Source of the DNA: Cryobacterium inferilacus | Lineage (GTDB): Bacteria > Actinomycetota > Actinomycetes > Actinomycetales > Microbacteriaceae | DNA: 64,000 bases | Direction of reading: 5' to 3' | NCBI RefSeq assembly: GCF_019599185.1 | Contig: NZ_JAIEUL010000012.1 | Location: 62,001 to 126,000 of the forward strand | Shown here: positions 1 through 10,219 of the stretch, piece after piece | Layout: each line of letters starts with the position of its first letter | How positions within the stretch are numbered: the stretch's first letter is position 1 | Made by a program: the position numbers and the translations under genes | Notes under the pieces: generated by a model | Database searches by the model: none | Seen by the model: the letters and a program-made list of their open reading frames with translations, nothing else | What the model was told of the DNA's origin: nothing

Positions 1-65
1 CGAGCAACTTCTTCAAAGGGAAGGTCGGCCCATTGGCCGGTGAACAGGGTGACGGGTCGGGGCAT
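1..65 (-). CDS. Sugar phosphate isomerase/epimerase, N-terminal fragment
   Basis: The reverse strand opens with ATG at 65 and reads MPRPVTLFTGQWADLPFEEV before leaving the window, so only about 21 residues are present. A GGAG ribosome site lies about six bases upstream. The opening resembles TIM-barrel sugar phosphate isomerases/epimerases, which often sit beside Gfo/Idh dehydrogenases and ribose-type ABC importers, as here. It lies 71 bp downstream of the Gfo/Idh gene on the same strand and is probably the last or next gene of that operon. The family call rests on a short N-terminus plus context. Confidence 0.6.
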   Translation of the reverse strand, partial: MPRPVTLFTGQWADLPFEEVA

Positions 66-136
66 CGTGTACTCCAGTGGTCGGTGGATCGTCAGGATTG
101 CGGAAGGTGGCGCGCCGGTCACGGCGCGGTTGCAGC

Positions 137-1321
137 CTATTCGTCGGTCGGGTGCTCGACTCCTGTCCAGGCGCTTCCGGAGTCCGCGCTCTGTTCCACG
201 GCGGCAAGCACCCGCTGTACCTGCAGGCCGGCCGCGAACGACGGCTCCGGTTGGGCTTGCGCCACGATAGCCTGCACGAAGTCCATCGCCTGGTGCGTGA
301 AACCGTGCTCGTAGCCGAGCAGGTGACCGGCCGGCCACCACGCCTTGATATACGGATGTTCCGGCTCGGTCACCAGAATGCGGGTGAAGCCCTGTCGCGT
401 CACCGGCGCGGTCGCGTCGTAGAAGCCGAGGGCGTTGAGGTCCTCCAGGTCGAACGACACGGCACCCCGGGAACCGGCGACCTCGATGCGGAGCGCGTTC
501 TTGCGCCCGGTGGACATCCGCGTGGCCTCGAACGACCCGAGGGCACCGCCGTCGAACCGGCCAGTGAACAGGGCCACGTCATCGACCGTCACCGCGCCCC
601 GTTGGCTGGACGCGGTGCCCGCCAGACCGGATGAGCTGGCCAGCAGGGGGCGCTCGGTCACGAAGGTTTCCAGCAGCCCGCTGACGCTGGTGAGCCGCTG
701 CCCGGTGATGAATTGCGCCAGGTCGATGGCGTGGGCGCCGATGTCGCCGAGGGAACCCGAGCCGGCCAGTTCCTTCTGCAGCCGCCAGGCCAGGGGAACC
801 TCGGGGTCGACCAGCCAATCCTGCAGATACATGGCGCGCACCTGCCTGATCGTGCCGATCATTCCCTCGGCGACGAGGTCCCGGGCCAGGGTGGCCGCCG
901 GCACCCGCCGGTAGGTGAACCCGACCATTGCGAACACACCCTTCCTGGCCGCCCTGGCTGCGGCATCCGCCATCGCCTCGGCCTCTGCGACGGTGTTGGC
1001 GAGGGGCTTTTCGCAGAGAACGTGTTTGCCGGCGTCGAGGGCGGCGATGGCGATCTCCACGTGGCTCGCTCCCGGCGTGACGATGTCGACGATGTCGATG
1101 TCGTCACGCTGCACAGCGGAGCGCCAGTCGGTGCTGGACTCTGCCCAACCCCAGGTCTCGGCCGCGGCCGTAACGGCATCGGGCTTCCGGCCCACGAGCA
1201 GGGCCATCTCCACCCGGGCGGGAAGGTCGAAGAAGCGCGGTGCGACCCGCCAGCCCTGGGAGTGTGCCGCTCCCATGAAGCCGTGCCCGATCATGGCGAT
1301 TCGGAGCTTGGATGTGTCCAC
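137..1321 (-). CDS. Gfo/Idh/MocA family NAD(P)-dependent oxidoreductase
   Basis: This 394-residue protein has the N-terminal Rossmann fold of the family: LRIAMIGHGFMGAAHS at residues 6-21 holds the dinucleotide-binding glycines, and EKP (about 104-106) supplies the conserved lysine of the active site. A D-x-G-x-H segment (GDIGAHAIDLA) lies near residue 195. Family members oxidise or reduce sugars, inositols and similar polyols in the cytoplasm. It is 53 bp downstream of a sugar-binding lipoprotein and upstream of an isomerase, so it probably catabolises the sugar imported by the neighbouring ABC system. The exact substrate cannot be read from the sequence. Confidence 0.9.
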   Translation of the reverse strand: MDTSKLRIAMIGHGFMGAAHSQGWRVAPRFFDLPARVEMALLVGRKPDAVTAAAETWGWAESSTDWRSAVQRDDIDIVDIVTPGASHVEIAIAALDAGKHVLCEKPLANTVAEAEAMADAAARAARKGVFAMVGFTYRRVPAATLARDLVAEGMIGTIRQVRAMYLQDWLVDPEVPLAWRLQKELAGSGSLGDIGAHAIDLAQFITGQRLTSVSGLLETFVTERPLLASSSGLAGTASSQRGAVTVDDVALFTGRFDGGALGSFEATRMSTGRKNALRIEVAGSRGAVSFDLEDLNALGFYDATAPVTRQGFTRILVTEPEHPYIKAWWPAGHLLGYEHGFTHQAMDFVQAIVAQAQPEPSFAAGLQVQRVLAAVEQSADSGSAWTGVEHPTDE

Positions 1322-1374
1322 TGGTCCCCTTTGTTCGGCAATGAGATGGTGACGACTCCGGCATCCCGGCCGGG

Positions 1375-2421
1375 TCAGGACTCGAACGCGCTCGGCAGGT
1401 ACTTGTCGACGTTCTCGCTCGTGACCACGGGGGCGTTCAGCACGATCCGGCTGGGCACCTCCACTTCGACGAGGTCGCTCATCGCCTTCTCCTGCACCAG
1501 CAGCCGGGCGAGCCGGATGCCATCGGCGGCCTGGGTGGACGGGTAGATGACGGTGGCCTGCAGCACACCGTCCCCGGCCTCGATCTCCCGCATCGCGTTG
1601 GCCGATCCTGCACCGCCCACCATGACGAACTCATCCCGACCGGCGGCGTCGATGGCCGCGAGCACGCCCACACCCTGATCGTCGTCGTGGTTCCAGAGAG
1701 CGTCGATCTGCGGTGCAGCGGACAGGAGCTGGGAGGCCGCAGCCTCACCGCCCTGTACCGTGAAGTCCGCCGCCACCCGGTTCGACACCGACAGGCCGCA
1801 ATCGTCCAGCGCGTCGGCGAAGCCGCGGCTGCGATCCTGCGTCAACGGCAGGGAGTCGATGCCGGCGATCTCGGCAACGACGGCGTCGGGGTTGTCACCG
1901 ACCTCCTCGCAAATGTAGGTGCCCGCGCTCACCCCCATGCCGTAGTTGTCACCGAGGATGGTGGTGCGGGCGGCGAAGGTGCTGGAGAACTCCCGGTCGA
2001 CGTTGACCACCGGGATCCCCGCCTCCATCGCCTGGATGGCGACCTCGGTCAGGGCGGCACCGTCGGTGGGCAACAGCACGATGGCGTCCACGCCGTCGTT
2101 GATGAACCCCTCGACCTGACTGATCTGCAGGTTGGCGTCGTTGGTGCCCTCGGCGACTCGCAGGTCGATGTCGGGGTACTTCTCGGCTTCGGCGATCGCG
2201 GCGGAGTTGATGGCACCGAGCCAGCCGTGGTCGGCGGCCGGTCCGGAGAAGCCGATCACCACGGTCTCGCCGCTCTCGGCGTTGCCCTCGAGCGAGGCGG
2301 TGGTGGGCTCGACACTTGTGTCGGTGCTGCCGGGGGTGCAGGCTGCGAGCAGCCCGACCACGGCGAGCGAGGTGCCGGCGGTCAAGAGCATCCGGTGGCG
2401 CCGGGTGCGTGATGCATGCAT
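1375..2421 (-). CDS. Sugar ABC transporter substrate-binding lipoprotein (RbsB-like)
   Basis: The 348-residue protein starts with a basic n-region, a hydrophobic stretch and a lipobox LLAAC with Cys28, so it should be exported and lipid-anchored outside the membrane. The mature part matches the periplasmic-binding-protein-like I fold of ribose/inositol/xylose binders (VVIGFSGPAADHGWLGAI near the N-terminus, later a DGAALTEVAIQAMEAGIPVV segment). The start has a GGAGG ribosome site six bases upstream. It is divergent from the ATPase and permease genes at 2594-5175, which are the obvious partners. A pentose, polyol or inositol ligand is likely but undetermined. Confidence 0.92.
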   Translation of the reverse strand: MHASRTRRHRMLLTAGTSLAVVGLLAACTPGSTDTSVEPTTASLEGNAESGETVVIGFSGPAADHGWLGAINSAAIAEAEKYPDIDLRVAEGTNDANLQISQVEGFINDGVDAIVLLPTDGAALTEVAIQAMEAGIPVVNVDREFSSTFAARTTILGDNYGMGVSAGTYICEEVGDNPDAVVAEIAGIDSLPLTQDRSRGFADALDDCGLSVSNRVAADFTVQGGEAAASQLLSAAPQIDALWNHDDDQGVGVLAAIDAAGRDEFVMVGGAGSANAMREIEAGDGVLQATVIYPSTQAADGIRLARLLVQEKAMSDLVEVEVPSRIVLNAPVVTSENVDKYLPSAFES

Positions 2422-2581
2422 GTGGTCCTCCTTGTTGGTGAATCGCAGTGAGCGCCAACGAAGAGGTGTCGAACATCCGGGCTATGGGTGCATCCCGATT
2501 GCCTGTCAACGCTGACGCGACACACCATAGCAGAAGTCCCGTGAATTTCGACGACTTATTCTCGTGGATCGACGTATGTGT

Positions 2582-2593
2582 TATGTTGCCTCC
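2582..2593 (+). promoter_or_regulatory. Candidate -10 element for leaderless start of the sugar ABC ATPase
   Basis: TATGTT at 2582-2587 is followed by exactly six bases and then the ATG at 2594. There is no convincing ribosome site. The spacing fits transcription beginning at or next to the start codon. The -35 position (about 2559-2564, TTCTCG) is weak. Confidence 0.45.
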
Positions 2594-4114
2594 ATGATCG
2601 ACGACGACCATTCGGCACCGCTGTTGCGGGTGCGGGGAATCACCAAGAGTTTCGCTGGCGTGCAGGCTCTCCAGGGAGTCGACCTCGACGTTCGCGCGGC
2701 AGAGGTGCACTGCGTCCTCGGCCAGAACGGTGCCGGAAAGTCCACCCTGATCAAGGTGCTCTCCGGGGTGCACCACCCCGATGGCGGCGTCATTCGGTGG
2801 CAGGGCGACGAGGTCACCATCGCCCATCCGGTTGCCGCGCTGGGCATGGGTATCGCCACGATGTACCAGGAGTTGGACGTCGTGGACGGCCTCACCATCG
2901 CGGAGAACATCTTCCTCGGCCACGAACGGGCTGCCGGCGGTGTGCTCAAGGTGGCGGAGGCGAACCGGGCCGCCCGCGAACTGCTCGTGCGACTCGGCCA
3001 CGGCAACCTGTCGCCCAGCACGGAGGTCGGCCGCCTGTCCGCGGCCAACAAGCAGATCGTCAGCATGGCCAGGGCACTCTCACACGACACCAAGCTCATC
3101 ATCATGGATGAGCCCAGCGCGGTGCTGGACTCCGAGGAAGTGCGCAACCTGTTCAGGGTCATCCGCGAACTCACCGCCCAGGGCGTCGCCGTCGTCTACA
3201 TCTCGCACCGGCTGGAGGAGATCCGGCAGATCGGTGACCGGATCACGGTGATCAAAGACGGCCGCAGCATGGCCGTCGGCCTGAGCGCCCAGGACACCCC
3301 CACCGCCGAACTCATCACGCTCATGACCGGGCGCGCCGTCGCGAACGTCTTCCCGGACCGGGTGCCGGTGCCGGCGGATGCCCCGGTTCTGATCGATATC
3401 ACCGGCCTGGGCCTGCGCGGCCAATTCGCCGACGTGAGCCTGTCGGTGCGGGCGGGTGAGATCGTCGGACTGGCCGGACTGGTCGGCTCCGGCCGATCGG
3501 AGATTCTGGAAACCATCTACGGTGCACGCAAGGCCACCGCGGGGCAGGTGACCGTGACCGGCTCCCGGCTCACAGCCGGCTCGGTGCGCGCGGCCGTGCA
3601 CGCCGGCATCGGACTGGCCCCTGAGGAACGCAAGAGCCAGGGGCTCATCCTCGACGAGCAGGTCTACCGCAACGTCACCCTGGCCACGTTCGCCAGGTTC
3701 GCCCGCGGCGGGTTCCTCGACGAACGACGGGAACGGCAGGTGTCCCTCGAGCAGATGAACGCCCTGGAGCTGCGCCCGGCCGACCCTGATCGGGCCACCC
3801 GCACCCTCTCCGGTGGCAACCAGCAGAAGGTACTGCTGGCCCGCTGGTTGGTGCACGGCACCAAGGTGCTCCTGTTGGACGAACCGACCCGGGGTGTCGA
3901 CGTGGGCGCCAGGGCCGAGATCTACGCCCTCATCCGCCGGCTTGCCGCCGCCGGAACCGCGATCATCCTGGTCTCCAGCGAGATCGAGGAAGTCATCGGC
4001 CTGGCCGACCGGGTACTCGTCATCGGCGACGGCGAGGTGCTCAGCACCACCGACGCCGACGCCATCGACGAGCGCGGCGTACTGGACCTGGTCATGAAAG
4101 GAGCTGCAACGTGA
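2594..4114 (+). CDS. Sugar ABC transporter ATP-binding protein, two ATPase domains (RbsA-like)
   Basis: The 506-residue protein has two tandem ABC ATPase domains, as in RbsA/XylG/MglA. Domain 1 has Walker A GQNGAGKST (residues 43-51), a degenerate signature (LSAANKQ) and Walker B LIIMDEPSAVLD. Domain 2 has a degenerate Walker A (GLVGSGRSE), a canonical LSGGNQQK signature and VLLLDEPTRGVD. This asymmetry is normal for the family. It energises sugar import with the permease that overlaps its 3' end. I chose ATG 2594 over the upstream GTG at 2564 because homologous sequence begins there and a -10-like TATGTT lies six bases upstream. Confidence 0.93.
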   Translation: MIDDDHSAPLLRVRGITKSFAGVQALQGVDLDVRAAEVHCVLGQNGAGKSTLIKVLSGVHHPDGGVIRWQGDEVTIAHPVAALGMGIATMYQELDVVDGLTIAENIFLGHERAAGGVLKVAEANRAARELLVRLGHGNLSPSTEVGRLSAANKQIVSMARALSHDTKLIIMDEPSAVLDSEEVRNLFRVIRELTAQGVAVVYISHRLEEIRQIGDRITVIKDGRSMAVGLSAQDTPTAELITLMTGRAVANVFPDRVPVPADAPVLIDITGLGLRGQFADVSLSVRAGEIVGLAGLVGSGRSEILETIYGARKATAGQVTVTGSRLTAGSVRAAVHAGIGLAPEERKSQGLILDEQVYRNVTLATFARFARGGFLDERRERQVSLEQMNALELRPADPDRATRTLSGGNQQKVLLARWLVHGTKVLLLDEPTRGVDVGARAEIYALIRRLAAAGTAIILVSSEIEEVIGLADRVLVIGDGEVLSTTDADAIDERGVLDLVMKGAAT

Positions 4115-5175
4115 GCGAACAGAACGAGGCCGTCACCGCCGGGGACCAGACGCAACCACCCTCCGGTGTGGGCCAGAAGAGCGTGGGCCAGAATCGTCCC
4201 AGTGTGTTCCGCCGAATCCTCAGCGGCTCGGTGGGCCGCAACCTCGGCCTGGTCATCGCCCTCGTGCTGCTGGGGATCGTGGGAACCATCACGGCCGGTG
4301 ACAGGTTCGCCAGCGTCGACAACCTCCTCACCATCATCCGTTTCGCCTCGATCATCGGCGTGATCAGTATCGGCCTGACCTTTGTGATCACTGCGGGTGG
4401 CATCGACCTCTCCGTCGGGTCGGTGATGGGGCTGTCCACCGTGGTCGCCAGCCTCGCCGCCGTGCAGGCCGCGGCCACGCAGAGCTCGTGGATTCTGATG
4501 GTCCTGATCCCGCTGGGCGTGGGGCTCGCTGCCGGACTGGTGAACGGGATCGTGATCGCCTACGGCAATGTCGTCGCATTCATGGCCACACTGGCCATGC
4601 TCGTCGCCGCACGCGGTCTGGCGGAACTGATCTCCGGCCGCCGCACCCAGATCGTGATCGAAACCGGCTTCCTGCAGTTCACCCGGTCCGACGTGATCGG
4701 CGTTCCGCTGCTGATTTGGATCTTCCTGATCGTGGCCGTCCTGGCCTGGTTCCTGCTGAACCGCACCACGTTCGGCCGCCGCACCGTGGCCATCGGCGGC
4801 AACCGGGAGGCGACCAGACTCGCCGGCATCCGGGTGAAACGACACCTGGTCTACGTCTACCTGCTCAGCGGACTGACCGCGGGCATCGCCGGGATCATGA
4901 TGCTCGGCCGCACCACCGCCGGAACGTCCACCCACGGCGGGCTGTACGAGCTCGATGCAATCGCGGCCGTGGTGGTCGGCGGAACCCTGCTCATCGGCGG
5001 GCGGGGCACGATCGTGGGCACGGTGCTCGGCGTGCTGATCTTCAGCACGCTCACCAATGTGTTCACGCAGAACAACCTGGACACCTCGGTGCAGCAGATC
5101 ACCAAGGGGCTGATCATCGTGATCGCGGTGCTGCTGCAGCAGCGCTTCGCCAGCCGCGGCCCGAGCGGCACCTGA
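4111..5175 (+). CDS. Sugar ABC transporter permease (RbsC-like)
   Basis: This 354-residue, strongly hydrophobic protein belongs to the branched-chain/ribose permease family. After a hydrophilic N-terminal tail of about 45 residues it has repeated membrane segments and the family motif VITAGGIDLSVGSVMGLS, plus the conserved cytoplasmic stretch FGRRTVAIGGNREATRLAGI. It begins with GTG overlapping the ATPase stop by four bases, so the two are translationally coupled. Together with the ATPase and the divergent binding lipoprotein it forms a complete importer. Confidence 0.93.
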   Translation: MSEQNEAVTAGDQTQPPSGVGQKSVGQNRPSVFRRILSGSVGRNLGLVIALVLLGIVGTITAGDRFASVDNLLTIIRFASIIGVISIGLTFVITAGGIDLSVGSVMGLSTVVASLAAVQAAATQSSWILMVLIPLGVGLAAGLVNGIVIAYGNVVAFMATLAMLVAARGLAELISGRRTQIVIETGFLQFTRSDVIGVPLLIWIFLIVAVLAWFLLNRTTFGRRTVAIGGNREATRLAGIRVKRHLVYVYLLSGLTAGIAGIMMLGRTTAGTSTHGGLYELDAIAAVVVGGTLLIGGRGTIVGTVLGVLIFSTLTNVFTQNNLDTSVQQITKGLIIVIAVLLQQRFASRGPSGT

Positions 5176-5237
5176 CCGGGTGCGACCGGAATCCCGCTGA
5201 CGGCACGCTCACCGGTGCCGTGCCGCAGAATGGGTTC

Positions 5238-6236
5238 ATGTCTTCTACTCCGGTTCTGCCCTCGCACATGCGCGCACTCGTCATCGACAGCACCGGCGGG
5301 CCCGACGAACTCCACCTCGCCGAACTGCCGCTCCCGGCAGCGGTGAGCGACGAACTGCTCATCAGGGTCGTCGCTGCCGGCGTCAATCCCATCGACGCCA
5401 AGACCAGGGCCGGAACAGGACCGGCGGCCGTGATCCCCGCGTACCCGGCCGTGCTGGGCAACGACTTCAGCGGCGTGGTCGTGCGCTCCCCCTACGAGTC
5501 CTTCGGGTTGCAGCCCGGCGATGCGGTGTACGGCATGGCCAGGGCGCCGCGCATCGCGGGCACGTACGCCGAATACGTGGCGGTGTCGGCAATGTCCGTC
5601 TCCCGCAAACCCGCCGCCGTGAGCCACATCGAAGCCGCGGGCATCCCGTTGGCCGCGATGACGGCGTGGGGCATGGTGACGCTCGCGCAGGCGGGCCCAG
5701 GTCAGCGGATGCTGGTTCACGCCGGCAGCGGCGGCGTCGGTCACTTCGCGGTGCAGTTCGCCCGGCACCTGGGCGCCCACGTCATCGCCACCGGCTCCAC
5801 CGCGTCGGTCGGGTTCCTCACCCGGCTCGGCGCCCACGAGGTGATCGACTACAGCACCACCCGGTTCGACGACACCCTGCGCGACATCGACAGTGTCATC
5901 GACCTGATCGGCAATGTGCACGACAACACCGGCACCCGCTCACTCACGGTGCTGCGCCCCGACGGGCTGCTCGTCAACGCGCCCACCGGCAGCTGGCCCA
6001 CCATGCTGGCGGAAGCCACCGCGGCGGGCGTTCGCGCCACCGGGTACAAGGTCTCCGCCGACGCGCGGGTGCTCGACACCATCACCGCCCTCATCGACAA
6101 CGGCACCGTGCGAGTGAACATCGACCAGGTCTTCGACCTGGCCGACGGCGCCGCCGCCCACCGGGCCATCGAGGGTGGGCACACCCGCGGCAAGATCGTG
6201 CTGCGCGTCACCGAAGCGGATGAGAGCGCAGCGTGA
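5238..6236 (+). CDS. Zinc-independent MDR-family alcohol dehydrogenase / quinone oxidoreductase
   Basis: The 332-residue protein fits the medium-chain dehydrogenase/reductase superfamily, quinone oxidoreductase type: an N-terminal GroES-like domain (MRALVIDSTGGPDELHLAELP), then the NADPH-binding glycine motif HAGSGGVGHFAVQFARHLGA. No structural zinc cysteine cluster is visible. It likely reduces quinones or unsaturated carbonyls with NADPH. I set the start at ATG 5238, because the open frame upstream overlaps the permease and lacks homology, and CAGAAT lies six bases before this ATG. It overlaps the photolyase gene by four bases, so the pair is probably co-transcribed. Confidence 0.88.
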   Translation: MSSTPVLPSHMRALVIDSTGGPDELHLAELPLPAAVSDELLIRVVAAGVNPIDAKTRAGTGPAAVIPAYPAVLGNDFSGVVVRSPYESFGLQPGDAVYGMARAPRIAGTYAEYVAVSAMSVSRKPAAVSHIEAAGIPLAAMTAWGMVTLAQAGPGQRMLVHAGSGGVGHFAVQFARHLGAHVIATGSTASVGFLTRLGAHEVIDYSTTRFDDTLRDIDSVIDLIGNVHDNTGTRSLTVLRPDGLLVNAPTGSWPTMLAEATAAGVRATGYKVSADARVLDTITALIDNGTVRVNIDQVFDLADGAAAHRAIEGGHTRGKIVLRVTEADESAA

Positions 6237-7666
6237 GCGCAGCCAAGGAGCCGGCCGGCACCACGGGCCCCACCACGGCGCGCCCGGACGGGCCGTCGCT
6301 GGTCTGGCTGCGCGACGACCTCAGGCTGGCCGACAACCCGGCCCTCACCGCCGCGGTCGAACGCGGCCGGCCCATCGCCGTGGTCTACGTGCTCGACGAG
6401 GTCTCCCCCGGCATCCGCCCGCTCGGCGGGGCTGCCCACTGGTGGCTGCACCAGAGCCTCAGCTCCCTGGCCGCAGACGCCTCCGCCCTCGGTGCCCGGC
6501 TGGTGCTGCGCCGTGGAGCGGCCGCGACCGTGATCAACCAGCTCGTCGGTGAACTGGGTGCAGGGGCGGTCTTCTGGAACCGCCGTTACGGTGCGGCCGA
6601 GCGGGAGGTGGACACCCAGATCAAGACCTCCCTCACCGACGCGGGCGTCGTGGCGCACAGCTTCGCCGGGTCGCTCCTGTTCGAACCGTGGACCATCCGC
6701 ACCGGCGGCGGCACGCCGTACACGGTCTTCACCCCGTTCTGGCGGGCGTGCACCGCCGGCCCGCCGCCGCGGGCGCCCTACCCGGCGCCGGCCGCGCTCG
6801 ACGACGCCGCGCGCGGGCTGGCCAGTGACGACCTGGCCGGCTGGGCGCTCGAGCCCACCAGCCCGGACTGGGCCGGTGGCCTGCGCGAGGCGTGGACGCC
6901 CGGCGAGGCATCCGCGCACGACTCCCTGGCCGCCTTTCTCGACGAGTCCCTGCCGCAATACGGCACCGAACGCGACCTACCCGCGCAGCAGGCCACGTCG
7001 CGGATGTCACCGCACCTGCGCTGGGGCGAGATCAGCCCGCACCAGATCTGGCACGCCACCGACATCGCCCGCCGCGGTCTCACCGGCGCCGCCGCCACCA
7101 GCGCCACCCGGTTCCTCACCGAGGTGGGCTGGCGGGAGTTCGCCTACCACGTGCTCTTCCACGCGCCCGATCTGGCCACCGCCAATCTGCGCCCCGGCTT
7201 CGACAACTTCCCCTGGCCGCCGCTCGACGAGCGCGCCCTGCAGGCGTGGCAGCAGGGGCGCACCGGCTTCCGCCTGGTGGATGCCGGTATGCGCGAACTG
7301 TGGCGCACCGGCAGCATGCACAATCGGGTGCGCATGGTCACGGCGTCGTTCCTGATCAAGAACCTGCTCATCGACTGGCGCGAGGGCGAGCAGTGGTTCT
7401 GGGACACCCTCGTCGACGCCGACCCGGCCAGCAATCCGTTCGGCTGGCAGTGGGTGGCCGGCTCCGGGGCGGATGCGGCCCCATACTTCCGGGTGTTCAA
7501 CCCCGAACTGCAGGCGGGCAAGTTCGACCCGAACAACGAGTACGTGCGGCAGAACGTGCCCGAGTGGGGCACCCCGGCCTACCCCCAGCCGATCGTCGAT
7601 CTGGGCGAAACCCGCAGGGCGGCCCTGGCCGCCTACGAATACGTCAAGGCCTCCCGCGAATCGTGA
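6233..7666 (+). CDS. phr: Deoxyribodipyrimidine photolyase (cryptochrome/photolyase family)
   Basis: The 477-residue protein has the antenna-chromophore domain at the N-terminus (LVWLRDDLRLADNPALTAAV, about residues 22-41) and a helical FAD-binding domain at the C-terminus. The C-terminal part carries the diagnostic run MVTASFLIKNLLIDWREGEQ and then DPASNPFGWQWVAGSG and PYFRVFNP, typical of class I CPD photolyases. It repairs UV-induced pyrimidine dimers using light. It starts with GTG overlapping the preceding dehydrogenase by four bases, so it is expressed from the promoter near 5230. Length is normal for the family. Confidence 0.95.
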   Translation: MSAAKEPAGTTGPTTARPDGPSLVWLRDDLRLADNPALTAAVERGRPIAVVYVLDEVSPGIRPLGGAAHWWLHQSLSSLAADASALGARLVLRRGAAATVINQLVGELGAGAVFWNRRYGAAEREVDTQIKTSLTDAGVVAHSFAGSLLFEPWTIRTGGGTPYTVFTPFWRACTAGPPPRAPYPAPAALDDAARGLASDDLAGWALEPTSPDWAGGLREAWTPGEASAHDSLAAFLDESLPQYGTERDLPAQQATSRMSPHLRWGEISPHQIWHATDIARRGLTGAAATSATRFLTEVGWREFAYHVLFHAPDLATANLRPGFDNFPWPPLDERALQAWQQGRTGFRLVDAGMRELWRTGSMHNRVRMVTASFLIKNLLIDWREGEQWFWDTLVDADPASNPFGWQWVAGSGADAAPYFRVFNPELQAGKFDPNNEYVRQNVPEWGTPAYPQPIVDLGETRRAALAAYEYVKASRES

Positions 7667-7806
7667 GGTAGGCGCCGGAAAAGGCGAGATTCGGGGGGTG
7701 CTCCTGGGGTGTACTCAGGCTGTGTGCCCAGGGTTGTTTTCAGAGCTGTTCTGAGGGGTGTTCCGGGCCGAGCGTCAATGTCGGTGGTAGCTGAGAGGAT
7801 CTCAGT

Positions 7807-9414
<1,608 letters not shown>

Positions 9415-9473
9415 GAACACGTTGGCCGCTACCGAGGTCCGCATTCACTGGCCCAGCGTGGGTCCCCTGATCG

Positions 9474-10136
9474 TTAGAGGGCGCGCTCCAGTACGTAGTC
9501 ATCTTCATAGCGCTCGCCCACCAGAAACCGCTTGATGCCCACCTGCATGAAGCCGTGTTTGCCGTAGAAGCGCAGGGCACGTACGTTCTCCTGGTTCACC
9601 CCGAGCCAGGAGCCGGCCGCCCCGCGCCCACGCGCGGCGTCGAGCGTGGCCGTCATCAGCGCGGCGGCCGTGCCACTTCCGTGCGCCTCGGCGCGCACGT
9701 AACACTTGCTGAGTTCGGCGGTGGGACGAATGCGAATCGCGCCGGCGGCATCCGCGTCGTGGGGTTCACCGAAGACCAGCATCGTGTACCCGGCGAGGGC
9801 GCCCACGGCATCTTCGGCCACGAGCAGGAGCCGATCGGGGTCGGCGAGAAAGGCCTCGAAATTAGCGGGAGCGAGCACGTCGCGCAGGAACGCGGCGATG
9901 GCGTCGGCGCTGGTGTGCGGCGGGCAGGCGAGCGCGAAGGTGGCGGCGGCCACTTCGGCGAGCGCCGCGGCCTCATCCGGGCGGGCGGGCCGCACGTGCA
10001 CCTCGGCAGTGGGCTGCGCGGCAGCGTGCAGGGGCGTGGCTGGCGGGACCGTCGCGGGCGGGACGGCAGCGGGCGGGACGGCAGCGGGCGGGCTGCTGGC
10101 GGGCGGCGTGGTGTCTGGCGGCGTGGTGTCGGTCAC
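9474..10136 (-). CDS. GNAT family N-acetyltransferase
   Basis: The 220-residue protein has a GNAT domain from about residue 46 (EVHVRPARPDEAAALAEVAA) to the end, with ELSKCYVRAEAHGSGTAAAL as the acetyl-CoA-binding motif A and a typical C-terminal RFYGKHGFMQVG segment. The substrate is unknown. The first 45 residues are a Pro/Ala/Thr tail made by a short tandem repeat and are not part of the domain, so a start within that tail is possible. It lies downstream of aceB on the same strand but is separated from it by a strong hairpin terminator. Confidence 0.85.
   Translation of the reverse strand: MTDTTPPDTTPPASSPPAAVPPAAVPPATVPPATPLHAAAQPTAEVHVRPARPDEAAALAEVAAATFALACPPHTSADAIAAFLRDVLAPANFEAFLADPDRLLLVAEDAVGALAGYTMLVFGEPHDADAAGAIRIRPTAELSKCYVRAEAHGSGTAAALMTATLDAARGRGAAGSWLGVNQENVRALRFYGKHGFMQVGIKRFLVGERYEDDYVLERAL
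10041..10100 (-). repeat. 15-bp tandem repeat encoding a Pro-Ala tail
   Basis: Imperfect copies of a GC-rich 15-base unit (core GCGGGCGGGACGGCA) code for repeated VPPAA-like pentapeptides at the N-terminus of the acetyltransferase. Confidence 0.75.
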
Positions 10137-10170
10137 AATCCCAGCTTCACAGCCCGCGCGCCGACACGCA

Positions 10171-10202
10171 AACGGCCCCGTCGGGGTACCGACGGGGCCG
10201 TT
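10171..10202 (-). terminator. Strong hairpin terminator after aceB
   Basis: A perfect 14-bp stem (arms 10171-10184 and 10189-10202, core CGGCCCCGTCGG) with a four-base loop sits 18 bp beyond the aceB stop. On the reverse strand it is followed by only three T residues, so termination may depend mostly on the stem. It separates aceB from the acetyltransferase gene. Confidence 0.8.
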
Positions 10203-10219
10203 CGGGTGCGGCCGAGCGC